From NCBI GenBank assembly GCA_030847615.1, contig JAUMIR010000003.1:287674265-287738264 (forward strand): a stretch of DNA of 64,000 bases, given 5' to 3'. The notes under the pieces were generated by a model. It was given only the letters and a program-made list of their open reading frames with translations, ran no database searches and had not been told where the DNA came from. Every line of letters starts with the position of its first letter. The stretch's first letter is position 1. The stretch comes from Gambelia wislizenii (Eukaryota; Chordata; Lepidosauria; Squamata; Crotaphytidae). Positions 10,511-23,454 of the stretch are shown here, piece after piece. Both the position numbers and the translations under genes were made by a program.

Positions 10511-12148
10511 CCTCTAATTTATTTATTATGGTTTTAAAACTGAGAAGTGAACTGACTGGTGGAATAAATACAAATGTCCATTTGGACCATGAAATATACC
10601 ATGTTTTTTACCATAACAAGTGGTTACATTTGGGTTACAAAAATACAGCACAAGTTGGTAAGTCAAGTGTTGAATTGTACAACATGGAAATGTAATGAAA
10701 TTTTAATTATTGGAAATCTGCCTAGAGCTCTCCACAATTAAAACCACCAAACATATGCATGCAACCAGCTGATGTAGTTGGGTCAGCAAATTTATCCATA
10801 GTACTATGAAATAAATTTCCATTCCAGAGAGAATTTTCCATTTTATTCTTTCCTAGCGATAAGTATTAAGTTAGGAACCTAGTTCACACATTTTCTTTCA
10901 CTGACCAATATCTCTACAAGTAATAACACTTGGGAATTGGGGTACTTGATCATTTAGAAGTGAGAAGCACAGCTGATTGAATTGTTTCCAGGAAAAGAGT
11001 TCTGACCAATATAACTGTATCTCTTAAGTAAATTCCAAAGGTGAAAATATACAGACACTATGAGAAAGAAACAGCCCAACTATTTATGGATCTGGAGCAT
11101 CAGTAATTACAGTACATTGCTTTGTGATTTATTTATTTATTTTAAAAAAGGTCATTATAGTTCTGCAGTATAGAAAAAGGCACTTGTCATTATTAACCCA
11201 GTGTGATTCATTACCCCAGTGTGATCCAGCTGATAGCGAGACACTTTGTAAATATGTAGTAGATGTTGCATCCATTAAGCTGGAGCTGACATAGTGAGGC
11301 AAAGGAGAAGGGCAGAAGCAAGAGATGATCCACTCCTAGTAAAGTGTTCTAAATCCAATAGTGATTCCCAACTAGAATAGTAAACCCATTAAATCAATAG
11401 AATTTACATACATAAATTTACCTGATGAGTTACCAAGTTCCCACTGATTCAATAGTCCTAAATTGGTTTTAGGCCAGATGTATCTTTGCCCTGATTAAAA
11501 CTTGACCTGCATGCTTTTTTTAATTGGCCAAAGAATATTAGCTAATCCACTCTGGCCTATGGTAGTGAGAAGGCTTCTGTTTCTGGTTCAGGTCTCCTTT
11601 TAATTTCTTTTTTCATTTCTGATCAGTAGCAGAGAATAAGCTGAACCCCTCTCTGAGATTCTTGGCCTTCCAGTTCTAGGACCACAACTGTGGCTGGTGG
11701 GGGGAAGCTGGTACAAATCACCAGGGACTGGCACATACCCTGTAACATTTCACAAGTGAAAACTGTGGCTAAGCCCTATTAGAGTGTGATCAGAATGGCA
11801 AAAGTTATTAATGAGGAGGAACACAGAAACTAGGAGAGGTTGCCTGAGCCTACTAAGAAGGGCAAGATTCCATCCTATCCTATCCTCTCCCCTGTTAATT
11901 CAGTGCAAACTACTTTTTCACTTAGAACTCAGTTTGCAGCAGTTGAAGTATAATTAGGATGAAGGGGAAAATAGAGAGAGAAGCTGGGATATTTTCTGCT
12001 GAAAAAGAGGGATGGCGGAGGATTAATAAAGACTGTCCCTGCCAAATTGGAGCAATTGGAAGTTATGCAGGCAATATAGAAGGAAGTTCAAGGCCAAATT
12101 ATGTTGCATATGTTTTTATCATTTGAGACAGAGTAACACCTAATCCTT
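10511..12148. other. gene-free stretch
   Basis: No exon, RNA gene or clear repeat recognised over about 1.6 kb. AT-rich throughout. Confidence 0.5.
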
Positions 12149-12150
12149 TA

Positions 12151-13081
12151 CAGGTTGAATATCCCTTATCCAAAATGCTTGGATGTCCTATGCTCCAGTC
12201 AGCCAGGAATCACAGGAATCAGGTGGTTAGAATACAAGAGCTGTTAAGTAGTCAATTCAGTCCAGGTCAGTCACAGTGTATCCACTAGGATGAAGAGAGA
12301 AGCCAAAGGGTGGTCATCAGCCAGTCCAGGAGTCATTCACCTATTCATTAGTCCTGATGCAAGAAGCCAGCAAGAAGTAAAACAGAGCTTTACTTTGTAA
12401 CCAGTCCAGGGTCAGAAAAACACAAATACTGAAGAGTACTGCTGGTCATCAAGAAGGACGTTAGCAACAAAACTGTCAGGGAAGGCTGGAAGATTTATAG
12501 GCAGCTGTCTCCAAAATAACAGGTGCCTAATCAGGTTAGTGTCTCCTGCTTAATAACCACTGGGAACAATGCAATCTCTCTTTGTCTCTTCATTGCTCCA
12601 TGAATGATGGCAATGGGTCTTCATCATCTGTGACCTCCTGTTGGGGAGCAGGACCCCCACCCCACCCACCTCAGTCCCCAGCTCCTCAGACTCAGAGAGA
12701 CCACCAGCACCAAAAGCTGCAGATACCTGGCAATCTGCCTCCTCCTCTTTGTCTAAACCCTCCAACTTTAGAGGGTGATTTATGACATTGGAACCAGAAG
12801 TGTTTAAGATTTCAAATTTACAATATTTGCTTGTAAATAAAGAGATATCTTGGAAATGTGACCCAAGTCTAAATACAGAATTCATTTATGTTTCATATAC
12901 ACCTTACACACATAGCCTGAAGGTATTTTTTATACATAATATTTTTAATAATTTTGTGCAAAAACCAACATTTGTTTGCATAGAACTACCAGAAAGCAAA
13001 GGTGTCAGTATCTTAACCAGCCATGTGGACAATTTTAGATTTTGGAATATTTCGGATTCTGGACAAGTGATAACCAACCTG
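12151..13081. mobile_element. pogo/Tigger-like element split by a solo LTR
   Basis: Starts CAGGTTGAATATCCCTTATCC after TA (12149-12150) and ends CAGGTTGGTTATC (inverted) before TA (13082-13083). Removing the LTR and one TTGGA copy leaves about 322 bp that aligns along its whole length with the element at 10201-10508, in the opposite orientation. Confidence 0.8.
12184..12787 (-). mobile_element. 604-bp solo LTR of an endogenous retrovirus
   Basis: The segment begins TGTCC and ends GACA (TG...CA) and is bracketed by a perfect 5-bp duplication TTGGA (12179-12183, 12788-12792) inside the Tigger-like element. No internal retroviral sequence accompanies it, so it is a recombined solo LTR. A TATAAAT box on the minus strand near 12493-12499 suggests minus orientation. 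The open frames across it are not viral genes. Confidence 0.8.
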
Positions 13082-13083
13082 TA

Positions 13084-14599
13084 TTTTTTCCCCATCCACT
13101 GAGAGTAGGAAGAGTGAGCACCAGCCACTCGCACAACAGACCAAGCCTTGAGCATTTTGTACACAGCAAAATAGCCTCAAATTACAACTTAAATGTGGCG
13201 GGGGGGGGGGTTCTGTTACAAGCATGGCTGCTGCTTGCTGTTTGTGCTCCCAGTTCTATAAGCTCACATCCTGGAAGTGAGTAACATGTGAGAAAGGGCC
13301 TATAAAAAGCCTGCCTCAAGTCTCATGTGGCAAATGATGGGGACTACAGGAGGCCCCTCCCAGCTTTCTCCATAGCTGTTCCCTTCTCTTGGAAAAGAGA
13401 GCTGTGTGCATCACTCAATCTGAGTTGATCCTCTAAATTAACCTGCTGCCTCAGATATTGTGAAATCACCATTGCCAGTTTTTAAGAAAGATTCAGCTGC
13501 CTGTCAAATTGCCTTTCATCCATTGAAAGGGGCAGGGGTACCAGCTTCCCTTTGCCTCAGGCAGCAAAATGTTTTCATTTTGCCCTGTCCATTGAGCAGC
13601 AAACCTAAGTTTAGCTGAATGAGGCCTCCTGCAGTCACAGAATCACTTCACTAAAGTTAGGCACATATGGACCCTTAGAGACAGTTTGGTCTTTTGGAAA
13701 GTGTTGCAGCAGTGATCAATTTATTCCATTCTATCACCATGACTGGGAGGAATAAAAAGCATTTAGGATCAATCCTGAAAGCCTAATTCTGAAACCTGAT
13801 CCAAATTATTGAGGGAGCTGTTGCATAATTTCCATCCCCTTTACTTGGAAGTAGTGATATGCAACAGTTGGCAGAAGAAAGTCTAAGGTCATAATGGAAA
13901 TAAAACCCCAGTCTAACAAAGGCATATAAAAGGAATAACACATGTGTTAACTAAACTATTTCAAACATAGACATCTCAGACCCCAGGCCACTAAGTAAAT
14001 GTCTCCTTTTAGATAGGGATTTAAAGAGTCTGAAAATAAAGCCTTTATTTCTTCGAGAAGGAAAACATTTTTTTGAAACTGTGTCAGATGTCATACATTT
14101 CTGGCAATGCATTTCAGGATGAACAGGTGAAGACTAAAGTACATTTTCCACAATTTTGAGAGAGCATTTAGGTTTACTCAATGCACATTTAAAACTAGGA
14201 ATTTCACTTTAACAAAAAATTGATGTTAATCACAGAAGTGAAACAAAACCAATTAAAATACACACACACTTTTGATATTATAATATTATGCATTACTGTT
14301 TAAGCCTATGACCCTTAACCTTTCGCTAGGGATGTCAGTCTTTGTTTATTTCATTTCCCTATGCTAAAACAAATAATTTTAAATATTCTCTCCTCTATGG
14401 ATTACAAGAGTGTTTGCATATTTTTGATGTGGGGATGGTGTGCTTTTTTTTTTCTTTTGTGCACAAAAAACCCCTTGTCTTTTGTGCAAAAATGAAAATT
14501 TAAGCATATAAAACAGTTTATTTTGCATAGATGCCAGATTAAAACATGATTGTTCTCTAAAGCTTCTGGGGTCTAATTAGCTTTATGCAAACCTTTCAA
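13084..14599. other. gene-free stretch
   Basis: Contains a G10 run at 13200-13210 and AT-rich unique-looking DNA. No exon or RNA gene recognised. Confidence 0.5.
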
Positions 14600-14795
14600 T
14601 ATACATGGTTTTTAAATTATCTTAAACTATTTCACCTGGTTTTAATCTGTTTTCAACATGTTAAATGTGTTTTTAACTTTTTAAAGATCATGTTTCTTAT
14701 TTCCACTCTTTAAAATCTGTACCCTTTGTTTCATGCCCTGAGAGCTCTAGATAGAGGGTGGGATGTAAATATCTAAAAAAAAAATCAGCTTTTTA
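14600..14795 (+). mobile_element. L2-like LINE 3' tail
   Basis: It ends GCCCTGAGAGCTCTAGATAG, then AGGGTGGGATGTAAATATCT and an A run, a decayed version of the GGTGGGATATAAATAAA tail seen at 39490. Confidence 0.5.
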
Positions 14796-16990
14796 TAAAC
14801 CAATAGTATATTTTTGCACAAATAAATTGTTTGCCCCAAAAAATCCTCAAAATGCCCCCCACCAAAAAAAAAAATGTCCACCAAAAATGCAGAAAAACTG
14901 TTGCACTTTTACCCACTGGGTAGAAAACACACATGCAGAAATGTATTTTCTGTCTCTGTTTAGGACAAAATAGTGCCTTATTTTCTGGCTTTCTTGGCAG
15001 TGGTAGCTGCTGACCTCCATGTTAGTGGACAAAAGAATCTGCTCTAGGTTTTCATCCACATTTTAAATGACTTTAAAGCTATCCAAGATATTGAGTCATA
15101 TCTCTAAAACAGACTCAGCACCTTGGAAATTACAGCGGTTCAGAGTAAAACCCAGAGTGGTTTCTCTCAAACCACAAACCACTCCTGTCCCATATTTAGA
15201 GGATACCATGGAATGCATTGAGAATGATCTCTGGCCAACGACAGTCCCTTTGAAAGTGAATTATTGAAAGAAAACTGCTGAGAGGATCTCATATAAAAGA
15301 GAATCCAGCTCATACAGAAAGTCATTTCACCTATTATCTGGCAGAGCAAATATGTATATAATGAAATGCAGACCTTTGAAAGAATTCTGAGTACCCTCCA
15401 GTCCCTTGAATTCTAAGAGTTAGAGGGGCTCTACCTCATCTAAGCTGCATAATTCAACCCTTGGGGACTCTGGAGATATTAACCAGCAACATTTGGCTAA
15501 TAGTAATGTCTCTGCAAAGCAGAAAGTTTTGTGAATGTCTTGTCCTGCCAAGAATATATTATTGTAAGCACACCTATTCTCCAAAATCATATCAGTGCCA
15601 GCTTCATCCATTTTGGAAAGGCTCACATTGGCTGAGATGCTTAAGGACTGGAATGCAAGTCAACTTTCAACATTGAGAAACTTCCCACCTAAATCTGTTC
15701 ATGCTTTAACTTCCTCTGTAGGATGATAAACTATGGTGGGAGCATGTGAACATATATTACATTAATGGGAGTAACAACCTGTTTCTCATCCAAGTTGTTT
15801 CTGAGAACTGGGTGCACCTCGATAAGCTCACTCCAAGGATTATGGACTTGGAAGCATTAGCTCAGCCTATGCACATGGATTTATTTATTTAAATATTTTC
15901 CTCACAGGAAAGCATGTACGATGGTCTAATTTCACATATAATTTATTGATGCCATTTGTTCCTCTCTTGCACTATCCAGCAATGCTGTTCTGTAATGGAC
16001 AGAATGAACAATTCATCTTTAAACAAGGCACCTTTTCTCATTCACAAAGTATAATGTAGACTGGGGCATTTTAGTTGCTTTTTTTAACGTTTGTGATAGG
16101 AATGCCAAAAAGAAAAAAATCAATCCATGTTAAATTACCATATAACTTTCATATATGTTGGTGAAACCTAATACCCAAGTATTATTCACAAGCCTCAACT
16201 TTTTCATTGCAAATATTTCTTGGATGTTTATTCCACCCAGTGACCACACTGGTTGGGGATTCTCGAAATGGTAATCCAAAAAAAGGAACTTTTCCAAGCC
16301 CCAATAGGGATGTAATCTTTGTAATTATTCTTTCTCACCAGCAAGAATGAATAACTAACATGATTTTCTCCCTGCTGGAAGAGACAGTTTTCAAGGAGTA
16401 TTTGTGGGTTGCTAATTCATCTAATGGGGACAGGAATAGAATTTTCTGCACAGAAAACTTGCATTTGCACAGAAAATTTGGGTTTTCTGCACAGGGAGAA
16501 AACTCCCTGTTTATTTTCTCTATAGAACATCTTGTGGGTTTTGAGGGGTTCTTTTGTTGTTGTTTGTTAAAGCACATGGCTGAATTTTGTGCAGAAGATA
16601 TCCCAATAGCAAAGAGATATTTTGATCTTCAGGATTTTCCATACGAGAAAATCCTGAAGCAGTTTTCTTTCCAAAGCTCAGGAATCCCACTTTTTCTAAG
16701 TGAACATTTGTGAATATTTTTTCCATCTTTATTCCCTACAGAACTGCTTTCCTTGAGAGAAAGCCCTTCTCTCTGACCCACTGCTTTCCCATGTACTCGA
16801 AAGGACTACAGTTCAAGGAAGGTTTAAATATCACATGGTTTCTCTCTGTGTGTCATTTGGCCCTTAGCCAACTATTTTTGTGAGAAATAGTTCTCATTCC
16901 AGTGACAGTTCAGAAGCACTGCATATCATCTGTAACTAAATACATTTAGCAAATTATAGCATGTGAAGGGTCATCCTGGTTGGGCATCTG
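14796..16990. other. gene-free stretch
   Basis: AT-rich. The longest frame (16360-16713, +) is low-complexity and overlaps an antisense frame, with no domain. Nothing else recognised. Confidence 0.5.
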
Positions 16991-16995
16991 CCCAT

Positions 16996-17795
16996 AGGGT
17001 TACCAAGCCTCAGGGCTCTGGCTGAAGTGTCAGGGAAATACTGTACCACCCTGGGTCTCCAGTCTGGAAGTCAAATTGGAGCACACTGGAAGCACAGGAG
17101 GAGGAAAAAGTTTTATTTTTGTACTTGAAATAGTTTTAAGGCCTGGCCCAAACATTCCCAACTGATACCAGGACTATCTAGCTGAGGATGAAGGTGTATG
17201 TATGGGTGTTGTACTTGTGTAATTTTGGTGTGTCACACACCCAGGAGTGAAAGGACTGGAGAACAAGATGGTGGGCAGATGCACTTGAATCCATTGTGCC
17301 ATTTGGAACAAGGCAGGGAGTGAAATACCGGTGACGTGATCTGTGAACCTTTTTGAACCATTCCTGCAAGTATCAGCAGAGGACCTTGAAAAAGTATCAC
17401 CATGTATCATATGTGAAAAGTAAGACCATGTTGGATGTGAACCAACTGGAATGGTAGCAACTATTGCACTACTGGTTAAATCTTTCCTGCCACCCAGTTG
17501 CCAAAAATGCTTTGAGGTTTCTTTTCCTAGCTTTGGCTGGCATATGAAATGATTAGCTGGGCTTTACCCAGATTCTGGGCCTACTTTTCCAGATTGCCCA
17601 TTTCTACCATCAGCTGACTCAGAAATGGTCCCAGGCAGTCTGCCAACCCCTGTCTCCCTAGCTCTGTGATATCACAGGGACCTAATCCTGTGACATCAAA
17701 GGAAAGCCTCCTGCTCTCAAGTGTTGGCTTTGAAATTTCAGGGAATGGGATACTGCTGACCTGGCAACCCTTCCTGTTGAAGGCTCACATCCCAG
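16996..17795. mobile_element. TIR element of the AGGGTTGCCAG family (boundaries tentative)
   Basis: Left AGGGTTACCAAGCCTC; right end, inverted, AAGGGTTGCCAGGTCAGCAG. The right 100 bp matches 19629-19720 in the opposite orientation (shared CAGCAGTATCCCATTC and GAAATTTCAAAGCCAA). No target duplication could be assigned, so the left boundary may be wrong. Non-coding. Confidence 0.45.
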
Positions 17796-18102
17796 CAGGG
17801 CTCCCCCAGCAAGAGCTCCCTGGACACGATCTCACTATTATCCCATATGCAATTGTTTCACAGAATACGTTTTGAACTGGGAAGATTCTCTTCAGTTCAG
17901 GACTACCATCAGTCTAAGGTTTCTGATCACATGAGAAACATGGGTTTTGGCTAAAAAAAAAGTTTGGTTTTTTGTTTTGTTTACAATTTTCACATATTCT
18001 TTCCATTCCTAATCACAAATTGCTTCTTCGTGCACTTTTCATACTGGCTCAGACAACAGTAATAGTGGGAAGGAGGAGCAATGGATTCCACTGCCTACTT
18101 GC

Positions 18103-18330
18103 TAATAATAATAATAATTATTATTATTATTATTATTATTATTTATTTATTTATTACCCATCCAATCACAAGGAATCCGGGCAGGTTACAACAATAAAAA
18201 GACATGAAACACAATAAAATTCAAAATTAGTCCCTTCCCACCCACCCCCCAACACAATATTAAAATTACAATTAAATAAACACAGTTTAAAAACAAGAAT
18301 ACAAAGGTTTTAAAAGGGAGATAATTGGTG
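18103..18330 (-). mobile_element. LINE 3' tail with (ATT)n expansion
   Basis: A run of AAT/TTA repeats (18103-18155) abuts ATTACCCATCCAATCACAAGG and GGGCAGGTTACAACAATAAA. This is the minus-strand form of a LINE 3' end (L2-like) that grades into A/T repeats. The 5' end is unclear. Confidence 0.4.
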
Positions 18331-19627
18331 GGCAGAGCGACGTAGATCACCTTGGCTCTCTGGGGAAGATAAAGGTGATAAGGACAAGAGGGAGGAGCAA
18401 GCAACAGTGGCTGGAGACAATGCTGGTAAGATGGCAGAGCAGGGATGGGCAACTGTGGCACAATTTTTTGCCCCAAGGTCCTCTCTGGGCTGCAGTGATC
18501 CCACACACACACAATATCTAAAGGATAAAAAACTGAAACTGGAAAGTGGCCAGAAATCCACTTATGGTTTTGAACAGTAGCATGTGAAGTTAAGCTGTAC
18601 AGGGACAGCGGGGGATGGTTAACCTATTTAAAATGTTATTTTCTGCTGCTAGATGTTTTCAGGAGATGCACAGTGTTCCTAGGAGTGGCTGATGGCTGGA
18701 AAAAGGTGGGGTGTATGATGGGGGGGGGGCACAAAAACTGACCAGGGCCACACTTTGCTCACTCTGAGGATATCTTCCCTAAGGGTCTTTAAAAACACAC
18801 ACATAACTAGAGCCAGCATGGATAGATGGATAGATGGATGGATGGATGGATGGACGGACAGATAAATAGACAGATTCTCTGCACCTTTTTTGCCTTTGCT
18901 CAGCAGGAACGCATGAGTGAGGGATTGGAATGTAAGACATGCATTTGTAGTGAAACGTTTATCATGGCAAAATCCAAGAAGCCTTGGTAGACTTTGAAAT
19001 ATTAAGCCACACATACTGAACTGACATGTTTAGTTCTGAGTGTATGGAAAAGCTAATGAGAAGTAGCTGACACAACCTTTCAGCTATTACCATGAAGCTG
19101 ATCTCTTTTGGAAAATATTTGGAAGAATTTTAACCCACCTCCTCCATTTTGGCTTGCCCAAGTCATCCCATGCTGATACCTAAGTGGAAGAACGGAAGCA
19201 CTAATCACACTTAGTTTCTGGCAGAAACTTGAATTGTCTAGAAATATTGATTTGGAAGACCAAATGTATTTTCTATCAAGGCAAAGGGGCTATTTGGTCT
19301 ATAACCATCTACACTCCATAATGTACATACGTGTGTGTGTGTGTGTGTGTGTGTGTGTAGGCACACATGTATGTGTCTGATCCAAAGGACCTTTGATATC
19401 AAAAAGATATTGCTGTTTGACTTCAGTAAACCTTGGCCAGACCCAACTCATGTTATGACTATACTAGTCACTTTGAAAGGAATTTGTGACTTCTTGAATA
19501 TCAATTGGTAAATATGTATTACGAACATTAACACAAGTTTAGCTTTGTTTTATGGATTGTGTCCTGTTCATTTAGAGGTGAATAGCAGGAGTCAATAGAG
19601 TCTAAAAACGTAAACTATTTGGGGCTA
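18331..19627. other. gene-free stretch with microsatellites
   Basis: (GATG/GATA)n lies at 18819-18873 and (GT)14 at 19331-19359. No exon or RNA gene recognised. Confidence 0.6.
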
Positions 19628-19933
19628 GGATTGTCAGGTCAGCAGCATCCCATTCTCTGAGATTTCAGAGCCAAAACTGAGATGTAGAGCCAGTCCTTGC
19701 AATATCACAAAGGCTGGGCATGCAGGGGCTGGCAGGCTGACCAGAACTGCTTCTGGGTCAGCTGATTGTGAAAATAGACATGAGGGACAGGGAATAAAAT
19801 GGAATCTGGTATCATCCACACCTTGGCACTCAGCAGCTGGCCCTAAAACTAAGAGCACAACCATTTAACCCCTAACTTGTACTCCCATTCCACAGAGCTG
19901 AGAGATGGATGAGGAGAATGGCAACCCTGTTAA
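19628..19933. mobile_element. TIR element of the AGGGTTGCCAG family
   Basis: Left AGGATTGTCAGGTCAGCAGC; right end, inverted, CAGGGTTGCCATTCTCC. The left 90 bp is the inverted counterpart of 17690-17790. A short non-coding element of unassigned superfamily. Confidence 0.5.
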
Positions 19934-20151
19934 TGCTTCAGGATCTCTTTGTGGCTTTTAATACTATCAAGCATGGTTCTCAGGGCTGGTAACTGGGGAA
20001 ATGACATTTGATGGTTCCATTCCTATCAAGGTAAGAGATGTGGCGTAATGAAGACAATTCAAAGTGTTCATTGATTACTTCCAACCTGTATACTGTTTGG
20101 GGCCTTGGACAATTTATTGGACTGTCTTTGTTCATACCGACACTTGATCAA

Positions 20152-20480
20152 TTCTCTCTCTGGCTTTTCTTCACAACCGAAGATTCAGGAAGGACTCATC
20201 CTGCACTTTCTGCAAGCATGCTGATGACTGAAAAGGCCAATCCGAGATAAACAAGTCCAGTTGCAGAAAGCACAGCAGAGGGTCTCCTTGGGTGATGTTT
20301 CTGGGTTTCTCCATGCCTCCCGATGTGAGGCCAGGGCAGACCATTGTTGGTGATCAATTTGGCTAAGCCTGAGATGTTGTTTCAGGGGATCCTTGTACAA
20401 TATCGCTTTTTTGGAGCACTCCTCTTATGCTGACCCGTGGCGAGTTCACTATAGAGTACTATTTTGGGGAGGTGGTGGTC
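20152..20480 (-). mobile_element. non-LTR retrotransposon 3' fragment, (AG)n-tail family
   Basis: Minus-strand 3' end of the element at 8870-9998 with the same GCCAGAGAGAG terminus. An internal deletion removes the stretch between GATGTTTCTGGGT and TCTCCATGCCTCCC; it differs from the deletion in the 7592 copy. Part of the C-terminal cysteine knuckle is still readable, in a broken frame. Confidence 0.8.
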
Positions 20481-20870
20481 AGGTTGTCTCCTAGAAGCCC
20501 TCACCCTTACCTGTTCCCTCCTTTCCCTCTTGTATTTGTTTATTTGTTTATCTGATGTATATCCCACTTTTCTCCCAAATTGTCTGTTCTTATATGCCTA
20601 TAAGTGTAGCTGAATTATATGTTGTGGATTCTACATTGTAGAATTAATCCTACCTGAGATATGTACATAGGATAACTGGTGAGAGTGGGAGGAGGTAATG
20701 CTGGGGCGGTCCAGGTCTATTGGAGATGAAGGCTTGTATTCTTTTTGCATATTTTTTGAAAACGCAATACAATTTCTCTCTGTCTCTTTCTCTCTCTCCC
20801 TCTCTTTCTCTCAGAGACTGCCTCTGCCATGGGTATTTTATAAATTCTTCAGAATGCTTGGCTCCCTAAC
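20481..20870. other. gene-free stretch, possible LINE tail and (CT)n
   Basis: GTATATCCCACTTTTCTCCC (about 20555-20575) looks like a minus-strand LINE 3' tail. A (TCTC)n run lies at about 20772-20815. Confidence 0.4.
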
Positions 20871-20975
20871 ATAGATGTTGTGGAATACAAGTTCCATCAT
20901 CCTTCACCACTGGCTGGGGCTAATGAAAGTTGCAGGCCAACAAAGTCTGGAGGGCCACATGCTCCCCACCACTGC
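20871..20975. mobile_element. short inverted-repeat element (TGTTGTGGACTACAA family)
   Basis: TGTTGTGGAATACAAGTTCC at the left pairs with GAAAGTTGCAGGCCAACAAA at the right, followed by CTGGAGGGCCACATGCTCCC. The pattern recurs at 52785-52925 and, as halves, at about 40497 and 53490. Confidence 0.45.
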
Positions 20976-21639
20976 TCTAGCAGTATGTCCCCACCACAGC
21001 TCCATGCTATCATATCCACTGCTACTGAATTAAGAAGACCAAAGGGAGATCTTAAACCTGGAATAACCAGGTAGTTTTTTTCTCTTATGTCAGCAGTATA
21101 AGCATCTAGTATGAAGGATTGAGAGCATCCATCAGTCCTATTAGGCATAGAAAATTGCAAGTGGTTGTGCAATTTGTAGTACAAAAAGATTTCTCCCTCC
21201 CTCCTTTAAGCACTGGTTTTGTTCCCAGCAGTGGCACAATTGAGCACATAGGAACGACAAGGGTTCCTTACATGGTAAGAAGACTGGCTAAATGCATGTA
21301 AATGTCAGAGGGATAATTCTGTTGTGTTTATTTCTTCTCTAACCATGTTAAGGCTTCAGTGATGTATCGTTGGTAAACAGAAGAGAGTTCAAATAAATGA
21401 CACCCAGAACCACTCTCTGAAAGATGTTCCTGGTATACAAACAGCTTAGTGGAAACCAGAAATAGAAGGAAAATCCACATAAACAGGGAGGTGGCTGACC
21501 ATACTATCTCAGCCTCCTAAACACTGAACACAAAAAATATCTGTGATGGAGCATCAGAGCAAGAGAAACAACATTCCATGAACACAACCTCTTATGAAAA
21601 CTACAAGTTCAACATTGGGAACAATAAAGTGCAACAGTT
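20976..21639. other. gene-free stretch
   Basis: No exon, repeat or RNA gene recognised. Confidence 0.45.
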
Positions 21640-21960
21640 TGGCAAAAAGGTCAACTGGATCTCTTTAGTTTTTCAGTGGTCCCACATTTTAAGAAGAGCA
21701 TCCAGAATGGATCCAGAGAAGGCCAATCAGGATCATGAAGGATCTGGAAACCAAGGGCTATGAGAATGGTTGCAAGAGCTGAGTATGTTTAGCCTGAAGA
21801 AGAGAAGATAAAGGGTAGACATGGGAATTGTTTTAAAATATCTGAAAGTCTCTCATACAGAAGAAGCATATGAGCAAGTGGTTGCTCATGTGGTCTCTTG
21901 CTCCAGAAGGCAGGAATGGAACCAGTGGGTAGAAGTTGCAAGGAAGCAGATTTGGGATAA
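21640..21960 (+). mobile_element. old CR1 LINE fragment
   Basis: A decayed copy of the CR1 C-terminal coding region: CCACATTTTAAGAAGAGCAT, GGATCTGGAAACCAAGGGC, GAGTATGTTTAGCCTGAAGA and GCTCCAGAAGGCAGG follow the same order as in 22970-23170, with many changes. Both ends are lost. Confidence 0.7.
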
Positions 21961-22584
21961 ACATTGGGGGTGGGGGGGAACCTCCTATTAATGATCTATT
22001 CAGCTGTGGACCAGACACCTTGGGGGTTAGGGAAAACCAGCCATGAAATAACAAAATCAGACACAAGTAAATGGGTTGAATAAGGGCCACTTTATTGACC
22101 TATACCCTATTTAACTGAATTTGTGCAGGGGGTAAGCAAAGGGGGAGGCAGAGTAACATGATGTGGCATCAACCTGTGACCAGCCTCCCCAGCCTTCCCT
22201 TGGGCAAAACACCAGATCCTGGGGGCAATCCAAAAACCATTGGTTGCTGCCCGGACAGTCACTTACTGGAAAGCAAACCCAGGGGATCCCCCCCCCCCAC
22301 AAGTCATGAGACTTTATAAGAGAGAGTAAACCTTCAGGTCAACCCAAGGGCAGATTCCTTCTCCATCCCCCAGTTCCCATGACCAATAGAGATGGTTCCA
22401 GAGCCCAACCCTTCACCAAGAGAATGCCAAGGTATACACTGATCTAATAAATTCTCCCCTGTAACCTACCATAGACAAGGGACAAGCGTCTGCTTAGTCC
22501 CTTTCCTCTACCAGGTCAGCCAACTCGGCCCTCATCCCCTTTTACAAATCCCCAGTAAAATTCCCGTTAACTTCTTCTGACAGA

Positions 22585-23445
22585 TATTTTATAGGCCTGG
22601 ACCCTTCTTGAGGGCTGAGAAAAGTGGTAACTCAGATTTATGTTTATATTTTCAAAAGGCTTAAATGATACGGAGAAATGTAAGGTACTGTACTTAGGGC
22701 AAAAAAATGAAATGCATAGATATAGGATGGGGGAGACTTGGCTGAATGAGACTACGTGCGACAGGGATCTAGGAGTCCTAGTAGACCACAAGTTGAACAT
22801 GAGTCAACAGTGTGATGCAGCAGCTAAAAAGGCCAATGCGATTTTGGGTTACATCAATAGAAGTATAGTGTCCAGATCAAGGGAAGTAATAGTGCTGCTC
22901 TATTCTGCCTTGGTCAGACCTCACCTAGAATACTGTGTCCAGTTCTAGGCATCACAATTCAAAAAGGATATGGACAAATTGGAGCGTGTCCAGAGAAGGG
23001 CGACTAAAATGGTGAAAGGTCTGGAAACCATGCCTTATGAGGAGAGACTTAGGGAGCTGGGTATGTTTAGCCTGGAAAAAAGACGGTTAAGAGGCGATAT
23101 GATAGCCCTGTTTAAGTATTTGAAGGGGTGTCACGTTGAGGATGGAGCAGGCTTGTTTTCTGCTGCTCCAAAGACTGGAGCACGGAGCAATGGATGCAAG
23201 CTCCAGGAACAGAGATTCCACCTCAACATTAGGAGGAACTTTCTGACAGTAAGAGCTGTTCGGCAGTGGAACACACTCCCTCGGAGCATGGTGGAGTCTC
23301 CTTCCTTGGAGGTCTTTAAACAAAAGCTGGATGGCCATCTGTCGGGGTTGCTTTGATCATGATTTCCTGCGTGGCAGGGGGTTGGACTGGATGGCCCTCA
23401 TGGTCTCTTCCACCTCTGCAATTCTATGATTCTATGATTCTATGA
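22585..23445 (+). mobile_element. CR1 LINE, 3' part, nested in Ngaro copy
   Basis: Encodes the C-terminal part of the CR1 ORF2 reverse transcriptase in nearly open frame: KCKVLYLGQ, the RDLGVLVDHKLNMSQQCDAA block, LVRPHLEYCVQF, then after one in-frame TAG (22947) KLERVQRRATKM, the [21 protein letters not shown] block and QWNTLPRSMVESPSLEVFK. The 3' end is three ATTCTATG units (23421-23445), the normal CR1 terminus. It is 5'-truncated, losing endonuclease and most of RT. Homology to Ngaro stops at about 22584 and resumes at 23446 (CCATCAGCCCTGTAGAGCTC), so it inserted into that element. Confidence 0.92.
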
Positions 23446-23454
23446 AATGAATGC

